Positions 33,415 to 41,022 of a stretch of 53,164 bases of DNA are shown here, piece after piece. Source of the DNA: an uncultured Oscillospiraceae bacterium. Lineage in GTDB: Bacteria; Bacillota; Clostridia; Oscillospirales; Oscillospiraceae. The notes under the pieces are model-generated. The model was not told the origin of the DNA. It did no database searches and saw nothing but the letters and a program-made list of their open reading frames with translations. Positions within the stretch are counted from its first letter, which is position 1. Each line of letters opens with the position of its first letter. The position numbers and the translations under genes were made by a program. The stretch is taken from the NCBI GenBank assembly GCA_944387205.1, contig CALXDZ010000055.1:1-53164 (forward strand). Direction: 5' to 3'.

Positions 33415-33664
33415 ATGCCGTTGGATACACAAATGTCACTGTTGGATCGTCTGGCCTATTGTGCCGGATGTACGATGCTCTCAGAGCTGCGCCACATACC
33501 CCGGCAGACGTCTGGTCCGCGTTCTGGAACAAATGGCACCGGAGGACGCATCTTTGAAGGATTGGAACGATGCCTTGGTCTATCTTACCGGCGCGGCAGC
33601 AGAGCCCACGGCTTCTAGCGCTCGAGCGCAGCTAATAGAGTATCTCAGCCAAAAGCACACTTAA
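33415..33664 (+). pseudogene. Small gene opposite the XRE regulator, frameshifted in a C4 tract
   Basis: The frame from the ATG at 33415 (GAGAGG upstream) reads MPLDTQMSLLDRLAYCAGCT and on to LSELRHIP. The convincing continuation (RRLVRVLEQMAPEDASLKDW to YLSQKHT) is in another frame. Removing one C from CCCC at 33499-33502 joins them into an 82-residue helical protein. I recognise no family. Position and size mirror the gene at 21391-21648 opposite another XRE regulator. Confidence 0.65.
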
Positions 33665-33725
33665 AAGCTTTCTATCAGCCTTTTTAAAGAGGCTTTATCA
33701 CAGCTTTCCCCAATTAACGGAAGCG

Positions 33726-33758
33726 GCCCATTTCTCTCAAGAAATGGGCACGTTTTTT
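33726..33758 (+). terminator. Intrinsic terminator after the small gene
   Basis: Perfect 10-bp stem GCCCATTTCT/AGAAATGGGC, then ACG and TTTTTT. Confidence 0.85.
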
Positions 33759-33832
33759 ATCTCAGGCCCTGGTGTACCACGGTCTTCTCCTCATCTGCTA
33801 AAAACTTTTTTCTGCCACCTGCAGGCAAGATA

Positions 33833-33868
33833 CAAAAACCACCCCGCGTCCTTTTGGGACGCGGGGTG
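33833..33868 (-). terminator. Intrinsic terminator of the reductase/SDR operon
   Basis: On the minus strand a stem ACCCCGCGTCC/GGACGCGGGGT with loop CAAAA, then GG and TTTTT. It follows the SDR stop by about 18 bp. Confidence 0.9.
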
Positions 33869-33885
33869 ATAGCAAAACAGCCTGC

Positions 33886-34635
33886 TCAGGTCTGGCACAG
33901 ACCGTCCACAGAGAGGACCACGCCGGTGATATATCCAGCCAAATCGCTGGCCAGGAACAAAAACGCGTTGGCGATATCCTCCGGCTCACCGATCCGCTGG
34001 AGCGGAATGGTCTTGGCCAGGCGCTCGATGACTTCCCCGGGCACAGAGCGCATCATGTCCGTACTGATGACGCCGGGCGCCACCGCGCACACCCGGATCC
34101 CGAAGGGTGCCAGTTCCTTGGCCAGGGAGAGTGTGATGCCATTGACCGCAAATTTACTGGCCGGATAAGCTACGCCGGTCGCCTGTCCATAGCGGGAAAC
34201 CATGCTGCTGGTATTCAGGATAACGCCGCCCCGCTCTTTCATGCCGCCGTTGACCACAGCCCGGGAGCAGTTGATCACAGCCCGGACATTGATATCCATC
34301 ACATGGTCCAACTCCTCATCGGTATACTCTCCCAGCTTGGTGGAGGAGGTGACACCGGCATTGTTTACCAAAATATCCACAGGGCCCATCGTCTCCTGCA
34401 CGGCGGCAAAGGCCTCCTCTACACTGGTCCGGTCAGAGAGCTTGGGGGTGATTGCCATAAACTTCTCTTCCGGATACCGTGTCCTGAGCTCCGCCAAAGC
34501 GGCGTCCGCCGTCTCCTGACGGGAGGCGCACAGGGCCACCCGGGCGCCGCTCTCCAAAAATGTCTTGACCGTGGTAAAGCCGATGCCACGGGACCCGCCG
34601 GTAACGATGGCTGTTTTTCCTGCTAATGAAATCAT
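33886..34635 (-). CDS. SDR oxidoreductase, BaiA-like (hydroxysteroid dehydrogenase type)
   Basis: A 249-residue classical SDR: TGGSRGIG (12-19), NNAG, Ser in NTSS, Tyr/Lys in YPASK, then VAPGVISTDMM. From memory it has several stretches in common with the bile acid 3-alpha-hydroxysteroid dehydrogenase BaiA, such as the RYPEEKF region, GVAYPASK and the end DIANAFLFLASDLAGYITG. That similarity is not proof of substrate. AAAGGAAC precedes the ATG. It is the last gene of a minus-strand cluster with two enoate-reductase-type proteins and an MFS remnant. Confidence 0.8.
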   Translation of the reverse strand: MISLAGKTAIVTGGSRGIGFTTVKTFLESGARVALCASRQETADAALAELRTRYPEEKFMAITPKLSDRTSVEEAFAAVQETMGPVDILVNNAGVTSSTKLGEYTDEELDHVMDINVRAVINCSRAVVNGGMKERGGVILNTSSMVSRYGQATGVAYPASKFAVNGITLSLAKELAPFGIRVCAVAPGVISTDMMRSVPGEVIERLAKTIPLQRIGEPEDIANAFLFLASDLAGYITGVVLSVDGLCQT

Positions 34636-34744
34636 AACGGGGTTCCTTTCTTTTTCAATTTTTAATGAGAGGCTGCGATCCTGGCCTCACCACATGAAAA
34701 GAATAGCTTCTTTTCCGCAAACTGGTCAGAGCAGCTGGTCTTCC

Positions 34745-35148
34745 TCAGGCGTGCACGGAATTTTCCCGAAGGGCATCGCCCGCCTTCAGCGCCAGCACAG
34801 CAAAGATCGCTATAGCTGCAAAAACCGCAATATACACGATCCACGCAGCGGTATAGTTTCCGGTGAAAGTGCGGATAGAGGAAGAGAACATCGGACCGAT
34901 CATGCATCCGCCCATAAATCCGAAGTTCACCAGGCCATAGATGGCGCCATAATCCTTGGTGCCGAACAGCTGCCCGGCGATCAGAGGCAGCGTCAATCCG
35001 CCCATGCCCGCGCCAAACGCCAGCAGGGCAGTGGAGACGGATGCCAAGACAGGCATGCCGGGTACCAGCAGCAGCGCTACCAAGGAAGCCGCCCCCAAAA
35101 CAGAGTTGATCCACACGCCCTTTTTCAGTCCAAGCCTGTCGTATCCAC
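34745..35148 (-). pseudogene. C-terminal stump of an MFS transporter
   Basis: About 133 residues with the last three or four transmembrane helices of a major facilitator, entered at DRLGLKKGVWINSVLGAASL (cytosolic loop plus helix). It ends after IFAVLALKAGDALREN. The N-terminal two thirds and any start codon are missing. Upstream the sequence passes directly into the coding region of the enoate-reductase-type gene in another frame. This looks like a deletion that removed the 3' end of that gene and the 5' part of this one. BaiG-like transporters occupy such positions in bile acid clusters. Confidence 0.8.
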
Positions 35149-36768
35149 CATGGTGATGTCCACATCGGCCACGGCTCTTTGCAGGATGGTCTCTGCAGTC
35201 TCGCAGGCCACCAGACCGCTGCCCAAAACGCAGACCTTGCCGCCGGGGATGGGGAACTTGCCCTCCAGGAAATCGTAGGCCGTCCGGATGGGGTGCTCCT
35301 GGGTGCCGGGGATGGGCGGGATCAGGGCGTTGGAGCCGGTGGCTACGATCACAGCGTCCGGCGCAAAGTCACGGACCGCCTCCACGGTGGCCTCCCGTTC
35401 AAACTCCACCTTGACCTGGTGCTTTTTCAGCTGAGTGTTCAGATATACCAGCCACTTGGCAAGATCCTGCTTGGTGGGCGGGACGCAGGCCAACAGCAGA
35501 TGGCCGCCCAGCTCCTTGGAGCGCTCCCAGATGGTGACGTCATGCCCCCGGACCGCCGCCGTATAGGCTGCTTCCATGCCACCGATGCCGCCGCCGATGA
35601 CCAAAACCTTCTTCTTAGGTCCCTCGGTGGGCACCATGGGGTACTCCAGCTCATGGAACAGCCGGGGATTGATGTGGCACTTGGGGCCGCTGAAGCCCTC
35701 GTCCGGATCGTAGGACACGCAGCCGCCGCAGCTGGCGCAGGGGGCGATGTCCTCGAAATTTCCGGCCTGGGCCTTGTTGACCAGATCGGGCTCGGCAAAG
35801 AAGGGCCGGCCCATGACGATGCCGTCCACCAGTCCCTTGTTCACCAGGTCGGCACCGTAGCGGATGTCATTGATCTTGCCCACCACGAACACCGGCACAT
35901 CCACCACTTTCTTAATGGCAGTTGCCTCGGGGACATTGATGCCCACAGGGCAGCCATGGCAGGGGATGATGTCCCAGGGCTCCTCATAGTTGGCGCCGCC
36001 GGACACCTCGAAGGCGCTGGCACCGGCCGCCGCAAACTTGGGCGCCAGATACAGCATATCGCTCAGGGTGTTTCCTCCGGGATAGCGCTCATCGCCGGAA
36101 ATGCGCATGATGATGGGGAAATCCGGACTCACGCAGCGGCGGACTTCTGCCAGGATCTCCAGCATCAGCCGGGCACGGTTGTCCAGACATCCGCCATACT
36201 CATCGGTGCGGTGATTGCGCAGAGGCGAGAGGAACGCGCCGGGCAGCATATAGGCATGGCCGCAGTGGAGCTGCACGCCGTCAAAGCCGGCCGCCTCGGC
36301 CCGTCTGCAGGCCTGGCCGAATTTCTTTACGATCTCGGGGATCTCCGCGGCATCGATGGCCCGGGTCATATTCCCCATATCGTTCATGTAAACAGAGGGG
36401 GCCGGCGGATTCTTCCCCATGAAGCCCATGAAGGACTCCGGTCCGGCGTGGACGATCTGGGCCAGGATCTTGCACCCATAGGCATGGATCTCATCGGTGA
36501 CCTCCTTCATGGGAGCGATGTAGCGGTCGTCCCCCATGCTGGTGGTGGGGCCCCGGTAGGGCACCGCGCTGTCCACGGTGACGGCATCCATCTCGATGAA
36601 GCCGGCGCCGCCCGCCGCCCTGGTCTTGTAAAAATTCCGCTGGATCTCACTGACAAAGCCGTTGGGGTCCTCGCAGCTCAAGGTCATGGGCGCCAGTCCC
36701 ACACGGTTTTTCAGTTCCATGGAGCCGATCTTCAGCGGGGCAAATACCTTGCTCTCACAAAATTCCAT
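35125..36768 (-). CDS. NADH:flavin oxidoreductase/enoate reductase (BaiCD/BaiH-like), 3'-truncated
   Basis: A 547-residue remnant of a protein normally about 640-670 long. The N-terminal OYE-type TIM barrel binds FMN (MELKNRVGLAPMTLS, VQLHCGHAYMLPGAF and NHRTDEYGGCLDNR are typical). A 4Fe-4S cluster region is CASCGGC with a further Cys in GPKCHINP. An FAD/NAD Rossmann domain follows (KVLVIGGGIGGMEAAY). The second dinucleotide motif GSGLVACETAE is present, but the chain then ends within about 30 residues, at the junction with the MFS stump. Such enzymes reduce C=C bonds of enones or enoates (bile acid and steroid intermediates, cinnamates, flavones). It is probably inactive. AAAGGAG precedes the ATG. 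Confidence 0.85.
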   Translation of the reverse strand: MEFCESKVFAPLKIGSMELKNRVGLAPMTLSCEDPNGFVSEIQRNFYKTRAAGGAGFIEMDAVTVDSAVPYRGPTTSMGDDRYIAPMKEVTDEIHAYGCKILAQIVHAGPESFMGFMGKNPPAPSVYMNDMGNMTRAIDAAEIPEIVKKFGQACRRAEAAGFDGVQLHCGHAYMLPGAFLSPLRNHRTDEYGGCLDNRARLMLEILAEVRRCVSPDFPIIMRISGDERYPGGNTLSDMLYLAPKFAAAGASAFEVSGGANYEEPWDIIPCHGCPVGINVPEATAIKKVVDVPVFVVGKINDIRYGADLVNKGLVDGIVMGRPFFAEPDLVNKAQAGNFEDIAPCASCGGCVSYDPDEGFSGPKCHINPRLFHELEYPMVPTEGPKKKVLVIGGGIGGMEAAYTAAVRGHDVTIWERSKELGGHLLLACVPPTKQDLAKWLVYLNTQLKKHQVKVEFEREATVEAVRDFAPDAVIVATGSNALIPPIPGTQEHPIRTAYDFLEGKFPIPGGKVCVLGSGLVACETAETILQRAVADVDITMVDTTGLD

Positions 36769-36788
36769 GTTGGTGCTCCTTTCCTCTC

Positions 36789-36902
36789 TTAAATCTTCAA
36801 AACAGCGTCATAGGCCTCATGGATCGCATTGAGTGCCAGCCGGGGCGCGACCAGAGCGTCACCCACCACATAGAAGGGGATCTCCCGCCGGCGGCAGGCC
36901 TA
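36789..36902 (-). pseudogene. Severed C-terminal tail of the upstream reductase, beyond an in-frame amber codon
   Basis: The TAG at 36900-36902 ends the 36900-38747 frame. Reading on in the same frame gives 36 more residues (including PFYVVGDALVAPRLALNAIH and EAYDAVLKI) and a TAA at 36789. This is exactly the conserved C-terminal FAD-contact segment (VGD...PR...AI-EA) of the enoate reductase/2,4-dienoyl-CoA reductase family. A CAG to TAG change in DLQ-Q-AC explains it. Confidence 0.85.
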
Positions 36903-38747
36903 CTGCAGATCCTCGGAGGGCCTGGGCTTGGAGCCGATGGCCAAAATGACCGCATCGGCTGCCAGGGTCTTTTCCCCCTCCTCGTTCTCCACCACGACCT
37001 GCTTTCCATCGATCCTCTTGCAGGTGGTATTGAGCATGACCGTGATGTCCTCCTGAGCCATGGACATCTGGGTGCTGATCTTGCGCAGCATGCCCATCTC
37101 GGTCAAAATCGCATCCTTCATCTCCACCACGGTCACATGGGACCCCTGATGGGCCAGGTGCTCAGCCACCTCCATACCCACCAGACCGCCGCCGATGATG
37201 ACCACGCTGCCCACCGGGACCTGTGCTCCGGCCAGCGTCTCATGGGACCCAAAGACGCCGGGGCCATCGGCGCCGGGGATACGGGGCACAATGGGTTCAG
37301 AGCCAATGCTGATGAGGACTGCATCCGGTGCTTCCTTTTCGATAAGCTCCGGTGTCACAGCCGTGTTCAGGCGGATCTCCACGCCCTCTTCCTGGATATT
37401 CCGGATCGCCATCTCGCAGGCTCTGCGGAAGTCCCCCTTCCGGGGCGCCACGCCTGCCAGCAGGAACTGCCCGCCCAGATGATCGGAGGCCTCACAGAGG
37501 ACGGGGTGGTGTCCCCGTTTGAACAGGGCGTCCGCCGCCTCGATGCCCGCGATGCCGCCGCCGGCGATGAGCACCTTCTTGGGCGTCTGGGTCGGGGTCA
37601 GGGAACGGGTGGCTTCCTCGCCCAGGGCAGGGTTTCTCATGCAGGTGATGTGCTCGTACTTGGGGTCGTTGAGACCGTAATAGAAGTAGTCATAGCAGCC
37701 CTGGTCGCAGCCGATGCAGTATTTGATGGAGGTCAACTTTCCAGCCTTGGCCTTGTTGCAGAATTCCGGGTCGGCCAGCTGGGCCCGGGCCATGACCACC
37801 AGGTCCGCCTGATCGTCCTCCAGGATCTGCTCCGCCAGCTCGGGTGTGTTGATGCGGCCGCAGGGCATGGTGAGCATACCGGTCTCCCGCCGGATGCGGG
37901 CAGCAGCCTCTACATTCAAGCCGTGAGGCAGATCCACAGGAGGCACCTCATAGATGGTCGCCGCAGAGAAGATATTGCCCCGGGAAACATTCAGCACATC
38001 CACGCCCAGCTTTCCGGCCTCCTTGCAGAAGGCAATGACATCCTCAGGCGTCAGCCCGTTTTCCACGAAGTCATCCTGATGGACGATCCGCATGAAAAGC
38101 GGCATGTCCTCAGGGATGTTGGCGCGGATGGCGCGGATGCACTCCAGGGGGAAACGCATCCGGTTTTCCAGACTGCCGCCCCACTCATCCTGCCGCTGGT
38201 TGAAGGCGGCGGAAAGGAAGGAGTGGGGGAGATAGTTGTGTCCGCAGTGAAACTCCACCGCATCAAATCCGGCTTCCGCCGCCCGGCGGGCGCCGTCGCC
38301 GAAGGCCTGGATCACTGTGCGGATCCGCTCTACGCTCATGCCGGGCAGGGTGAAGTTCTCCGCCAGCTTCCGGTCGGAGGGGACCAGCTTTTCAGCCTGA
38401 GGATCGGCAGACACTGCCAAAGAGCCCTGCCACAGCTGGACCGCAGCCAGGCCCCCTGCCTCATGAATGGCATCGGTGAGGCGGCGCAGCCCCGGAATAT
38501 ACCGGTCATCTGAGATGGAGAGAAATCCCCGGGGAGAGCTTGCAGCGTCCACCGCACAAACCTCCACCGTGTTCAGGCCGGAACCACCTTTAGCCCGAAC
38601 CACATGATACTGGATCAGCTTGTCTGTCACCGAGCGCTTGTCCTCACTCTTTGCAGCAAACAGTGTTCCCATTGCCGACATGACCACCCGGTTGGGCAAT
38701 TCCAGTCCGCGGATCTTAATAGGCGAAAACAGCTTGTCAAATGCCAT
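36900..38747 (-). CDS. NADH:flavin oxidoreductase/enoate reductase (BaiCD/BaiH-like), cut by an amber codon
   Basis: 615 residues as read; 651 plus stop if the TAG is read through. OYE-type TIM barrel (LPNRVVMSAMGT, VEFHCGHNYLPHSFLS, QDEWGGSLENRMRF). 4Fe-4S ligands CIGCDQGC and a later Cys in ITCMRNP. FAD/NAD domain with KVLIAGGGIAGIEAA and an NAD(P) motif VVIIGGGLVGMEVAEHL. The chain stops at RPSEDLQ, before the last FAD-contact motif. It is the first gene of the cluster. The start at 38747 follows AAAGGAGG. The role of the intact family is C=C reduction with NADH. Whether this truncated form works is unknown. Confidence 0.85.
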   Translation of the reverse strand: MAFDKLFSPIKIRGLELPNRVVMSAMGTLFAAKSEDKRSVTDKLIQYHVVRAKGGSGLNTVEVCAVDAASSPRGFLSISDDRYIPGLRRLTDAIHEAGGLAAVQLWQGSLAVSADPQAEKLVPSDRKLAENFTLPGMSVERIRTVIQAFGDGARRAAEAGFDAVEFHCGHNYLPHSFLSAAFNQRQDEWGGSLENRMRFPLECIRAIRANIPEDMPLFMRIVHQDDFVENGLTPEDVIAFCKEAGKLGVDVLNVSRGNIFSAATIYEVPPVDLPHGLNVEAAARIRRETGMLTMPCGRINTPELAEQILEDDQADLVVMARAQLADPEFCNKAKAGKLTSIKYCIGCDQGCYDYFYYGLNDPKYEHITCMRNPALGEEATRSLTPTQTPKKVLIAGGGIAGIEAADALFKRGHHPVLCEASDHLGGQFLLAGVAPRKGDFRRACEMAIRNIQEEGVEIRLNTAVTPELIEKEAPDAVLISIGSEPIVPRIPGADGPGVFGSHETLAGAQVPVGSVVIIGGGLVGMEVAEHLAHQGSHVTVVEMKDAILTEMGMLRKISTQMSMAQEDITVMLNTTCKRIDGKQVVVENEEGEKTLAADAVILAIGSKPRPSEDLQ

Positions 38748-38785
38748 AGAATTTTGTCCTCCTTTCGACATTTTTCATGATAGGG

Positions 38786-38985
38786 GAAAATGATTTGTCA
38801 TGACGATTAGATTTTTCAAAAACGCTTGAGGAAAAAGGTCCAAAAGGGAGGCAAATCATTTGTCCTAATTTAGTATTTTTTGACAAGCAAATTGTGAATA
38901 AACGAACATATTTCAAAAAAACGCTTTCATTTGAATGATCAATTTCAAGCTCCAGCTTGTCAAAAAGGGGAAAAGCCCTTACAAT
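38786..38985. promoter_or_regulatory. Divergent AraC/reductase control region
   Basis: The 310-bp gap is AT-rich. Plus-strand promoter for the AraC gene: TTGTCA (38957-38962), 17 bp, TACAAT (38980-38985). A perfect 12-bp inverted repeat TTTTTGACAAGC (38877-38888) and its complement (38955-38966) overlaps that -35. A minus-strand TTGACA in the second arm has a poor -10 (GATCAT) 17 bp further. Two direct-repeat pairs also occur: ATTTGTC preceded by AAATSA (about 38788 and 38853) and TTTCAAAAA(AA)CGCTT (about 38814 and 38911). They look like AraC-type half-sites. Confidence 0.6.
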
Positions 38986-39057
38986 AAAGTCCGTGAGAGA
39001 AATTGAAGAAATATATGTGTTCTGCCGGAAAATGCCCCAAACAGGAGGTGGAATGTT

Positions 39058-40272
39058 GTGGAAATCGCGAGATGCCCCGATCCGCTGTATACGACGCCGA
39101 AACCCTGCTATACCGCAGATTTCAACCATTATCTGACCCTGCACCGCAGCGTCCTGTCCTCCGAACAGGACTATCATTTGGAAGTGGAGTCCGTTCTGGT
39201 TTATGTGGAGAGCGGCCGTGGGTGGGTGACCATCAACGGCCTGATTTTTTCCATTGAGACAGGATGCGCATGTTTGCTGCAGACCTACCATACTTATCGC
39301 TTCTCCTCCGTTAAGGACGATGTCCTGCATCTTCGGGTATTGGTTTTGGACTATCCTCTTCTGGCCTCCATCGGCTACCGGGTGCCAGATCCCCAGCGGA
39401 TCGGCGCCGCCATGGAGCAGATGCCCGTTGTCCATTGCTCTCCCTCTACCCAAAGCGAAATGCTCCATATTTTTCATAAATTTGAACAGGTTCAGGAACA
39501 AGCCAGCACCCATACCATTTTGATCAAGGTGGCCCTGTGCGGTCAGCTGAAGCTCCTGTATGCTCAGGAGGCTCTCCGGGCCAAGCCTCTGCCCTTTCCG
39601 GCGCCCGCGGGCTGGAACGCCTGGCCGTACATCACCAAGTTCTGTACCAAAAATCTTACCGCCGCAGACGTAGCTGCGGCGGTAGGTGTGACTGTGCCGC
39701 AGCTCAACCGGGAGCTGCGGTGGATCTCCGGGTACAGTTTTCATCGGCTGCTTACCCGAGCCAGAGTGGGCATCGCCGCTTCTGTCCTTCTTCTCAACGG
39801 CCTTTCCACCCAATATATCTCCCGAATCACCGGTTTTCCCTCGGAAAATATCATGTTCCGCGCCTTTCGGGAATGGCGCGGTATGACGCCTCAGGAGCCG
39901 CGGGAAAAGATGCTCTCTCCGGAAAATCGCTGCCCCCGATACATGATCTATGAAAAACCGTTTTTGATCCTCTCCTACATCTCCCATCACTACTGCGAGC
40001 AGATCTCTCTGAGCATGGTGGCCAAGAAGTTTTTTCTCAGTGAGGCCACCGTAAATCAAATCATCTCCAGCTATTTTGGAAGGCCCTTCCATAAAATCGT
40101 TACAGAATTTCGTATGCAGCACGCCAAGGGGCTGCTGCGCTGCACCGATCTTCCGGTCTGTGACATCTCTGTAACCTTGGGTTTCACCTCTCCTCACACC
40201 TTTTCCCGGCTTTTTAAGGAGTACTTTTGCATGACGCCCAGCGAATTTCGCAGAAGGGGGAGACGCGAGTGA
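39058..40272 (+). CDS. AraC-family regulator with a cupin sensor and two AraC DNA-binding domains
   Basis: 404 residues. An N-terminal cupin-like sensing domain covers about 25-125 (VLVYVESGRGWVTINGLIFS). A first AraC-type double HTH lies at about 185-285 (NLTAADVAAAVGVTVPQLNR, then SRITGFPSENIMFRAFREWR-GMTP). A second complete one lies at about 300-400 (SLSMVAKKFFLSEATVNQII, then DISVTLGFTSPHTFSRLF, CMTPSEFRRR). Two full AraC modules in one chain are unusual. The start is GTG at 39058, 7 bp after AGGAGGTG. It lies divergently from the reductase cluster and is translationally coupled to the next gene by GTGA. Likely an activator of the cluster. Confidence 0.85.
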   Translation: MEIARCPDPLYTTPKPCYTADFNHYLTLHRSVLSSEQDYHLEVESVLVYVESGRGWVTINGLIFSIETGCACLLQTYHTYRFSSVKDDVLHLRVLVLDYPLLASIGYRVPDPQRIGAAMEQMPVVHCSPSTQSEMLHIFHKFEQVQEQASTHTILIKVALCGQLKLLYAQEALRAKPLPFPAPAGWNAWPYITKFCTKNLTAADVAAAVGVTVPQLNRELRWISGYSFHRLLTRARVGIAASVLLLNGLSTQYISRITGFPSENIMFRAFREWRGMTPQEPREKMLSPENRCPRYMIYEKPFLILSYISHHYCEQISLSMVAKKFFLSEATVNQIISSYFGRPFHKIVTEFRMQHAKGLLRCTDLPVCDISVTLGFTSPHTFSRLFKEYFCMTPSEFRRRGRRE

Positions 40273-40811
40273 GAGAATTCGACGACAGCTGCGTTATTTT
40301 TACCCATACCAATTACTCTTTTCTGGGCCATCAGGTCATTCCTCGGGTCGAAAAGGTGGGCCGCAAAAGCATTATTGAACGCCCCGCTGCCTTCCGCCAG
40401 ATAAAATCTTCCACCCATGTATACGTCCATGACGGCTCCGGTCAGGTCAACGTCAACGGAAGCCTCTATCCCCTCTCCCGAGGCACCGTGATCGCGCTTA
40501 TGAATTATCATCTCTACCAATACCTGCCGGACGCTCCCCTGGATATGAGCTACTGCCGTCTCCTCAATGGTTCAGGCTGCACATTTTACAACAATCCTTA
40601 CTTTCCCCACTCGGCCTACAAGACCTTTTTGGATGAGACAACACCCGTTTGGAAGTTTTCCCCTCCTGCACTGGCCGAAGCCGAGTCACTGTGGGACAAG
40701 ATCCTGCGTCTGCAGGACCGTCATGACGCCGACGCTGTGGAGCAGCATCTGTATCTGATGATGGAGTTTATCGGCCGTCTTTATCAGGCCAGTCCGGTTT
40801 TTGAGCTCTGA
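40269..40811 (+). CDS. HTH-less AraC-type cupin sensor protein
   Basis: A 180-residue protein homologous to the N-terminal half of the preceding regulator: THVYVHDGSGQVNVNGSLYP matches its VLVYVESGRGWVTINGLIFS, and NYHLYQY matches TYHTYRF. It has the cupin and the helical dimerisation region, but no DNA-binding domain; it ends at 40811 with SPVFEL. The GTG start overlaps the previous TGA, with GGGGGAG upstream. Probably a partner subunit that senses a ligand and pairs with the double-HTH regulator; it could also be the product of a lost C-terminus. Confidence 0.7.
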   Translation: MREFDDSCVIFTHTNYSFLGHQVIPRVEKVGRKSIIERPAAFRQIKSSTHVYVHDGSGQVNVNGSLYPLSRGTVIALMNYHLYQYLPDAPLDMSYCRLLNGSGCTFYNNPYFPHSAYKTFLDETTPVWKFSPPALAEAESLWDKILRLQDRHDADAVEQHLYLMMEFIGRLYQASPVFEL

Positions 40812-40819
40812 GAAAAGCA

Positions 40820-40856
40820 GGAAGTGCCCGGCAAAATGTTTTTGCCGGGCACTTCC
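40820..40856 (+). terminator. Terminator after the cupin gene
   Basis: A 16-bp perfect stem GGAAGTGCCCGGCAAA with its complement around a 5-nt loop. No strong T-run follows on the plus strand. Confidence 0.6.
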
Positions 40857-40941
40857 TATCTCTGCTGCTTTCCATTTTTTCAATCTGCTGCAAAAATGAG
40901 CTTTCCTTCTCCTGCGCAGGAGCTGCAGCTGTTTTCTGCAT

Positions 40942-40979
40942 AAAAAGGGCCTGACTTCCAAAGAAATCAGGCCCTTTTT
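40942..40979 (-). terminator. purC-purF terminator
   Basis: Perfect 13-bp stem AAAAAGGGCCTGA/TCAGGCCCTTTTT around a 12-nt loop, usable in both directions; 43 bp after the purF stop. Confidence 0.9.
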
Positions 40980-41022
40980 CATGTGTTCAAATGGAACAAA
41001 ATTTTTTATCACGAAGAGTCAC

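Noticed and set aside
36900-36902. TAG as a pyrrolysine codon
   Set aside because: No pyl genes, pyrrolysine insertion context or methyltransferase is visible. A CAG to TAG change at a Gln-Gln site next to other decayed genes is simpler.
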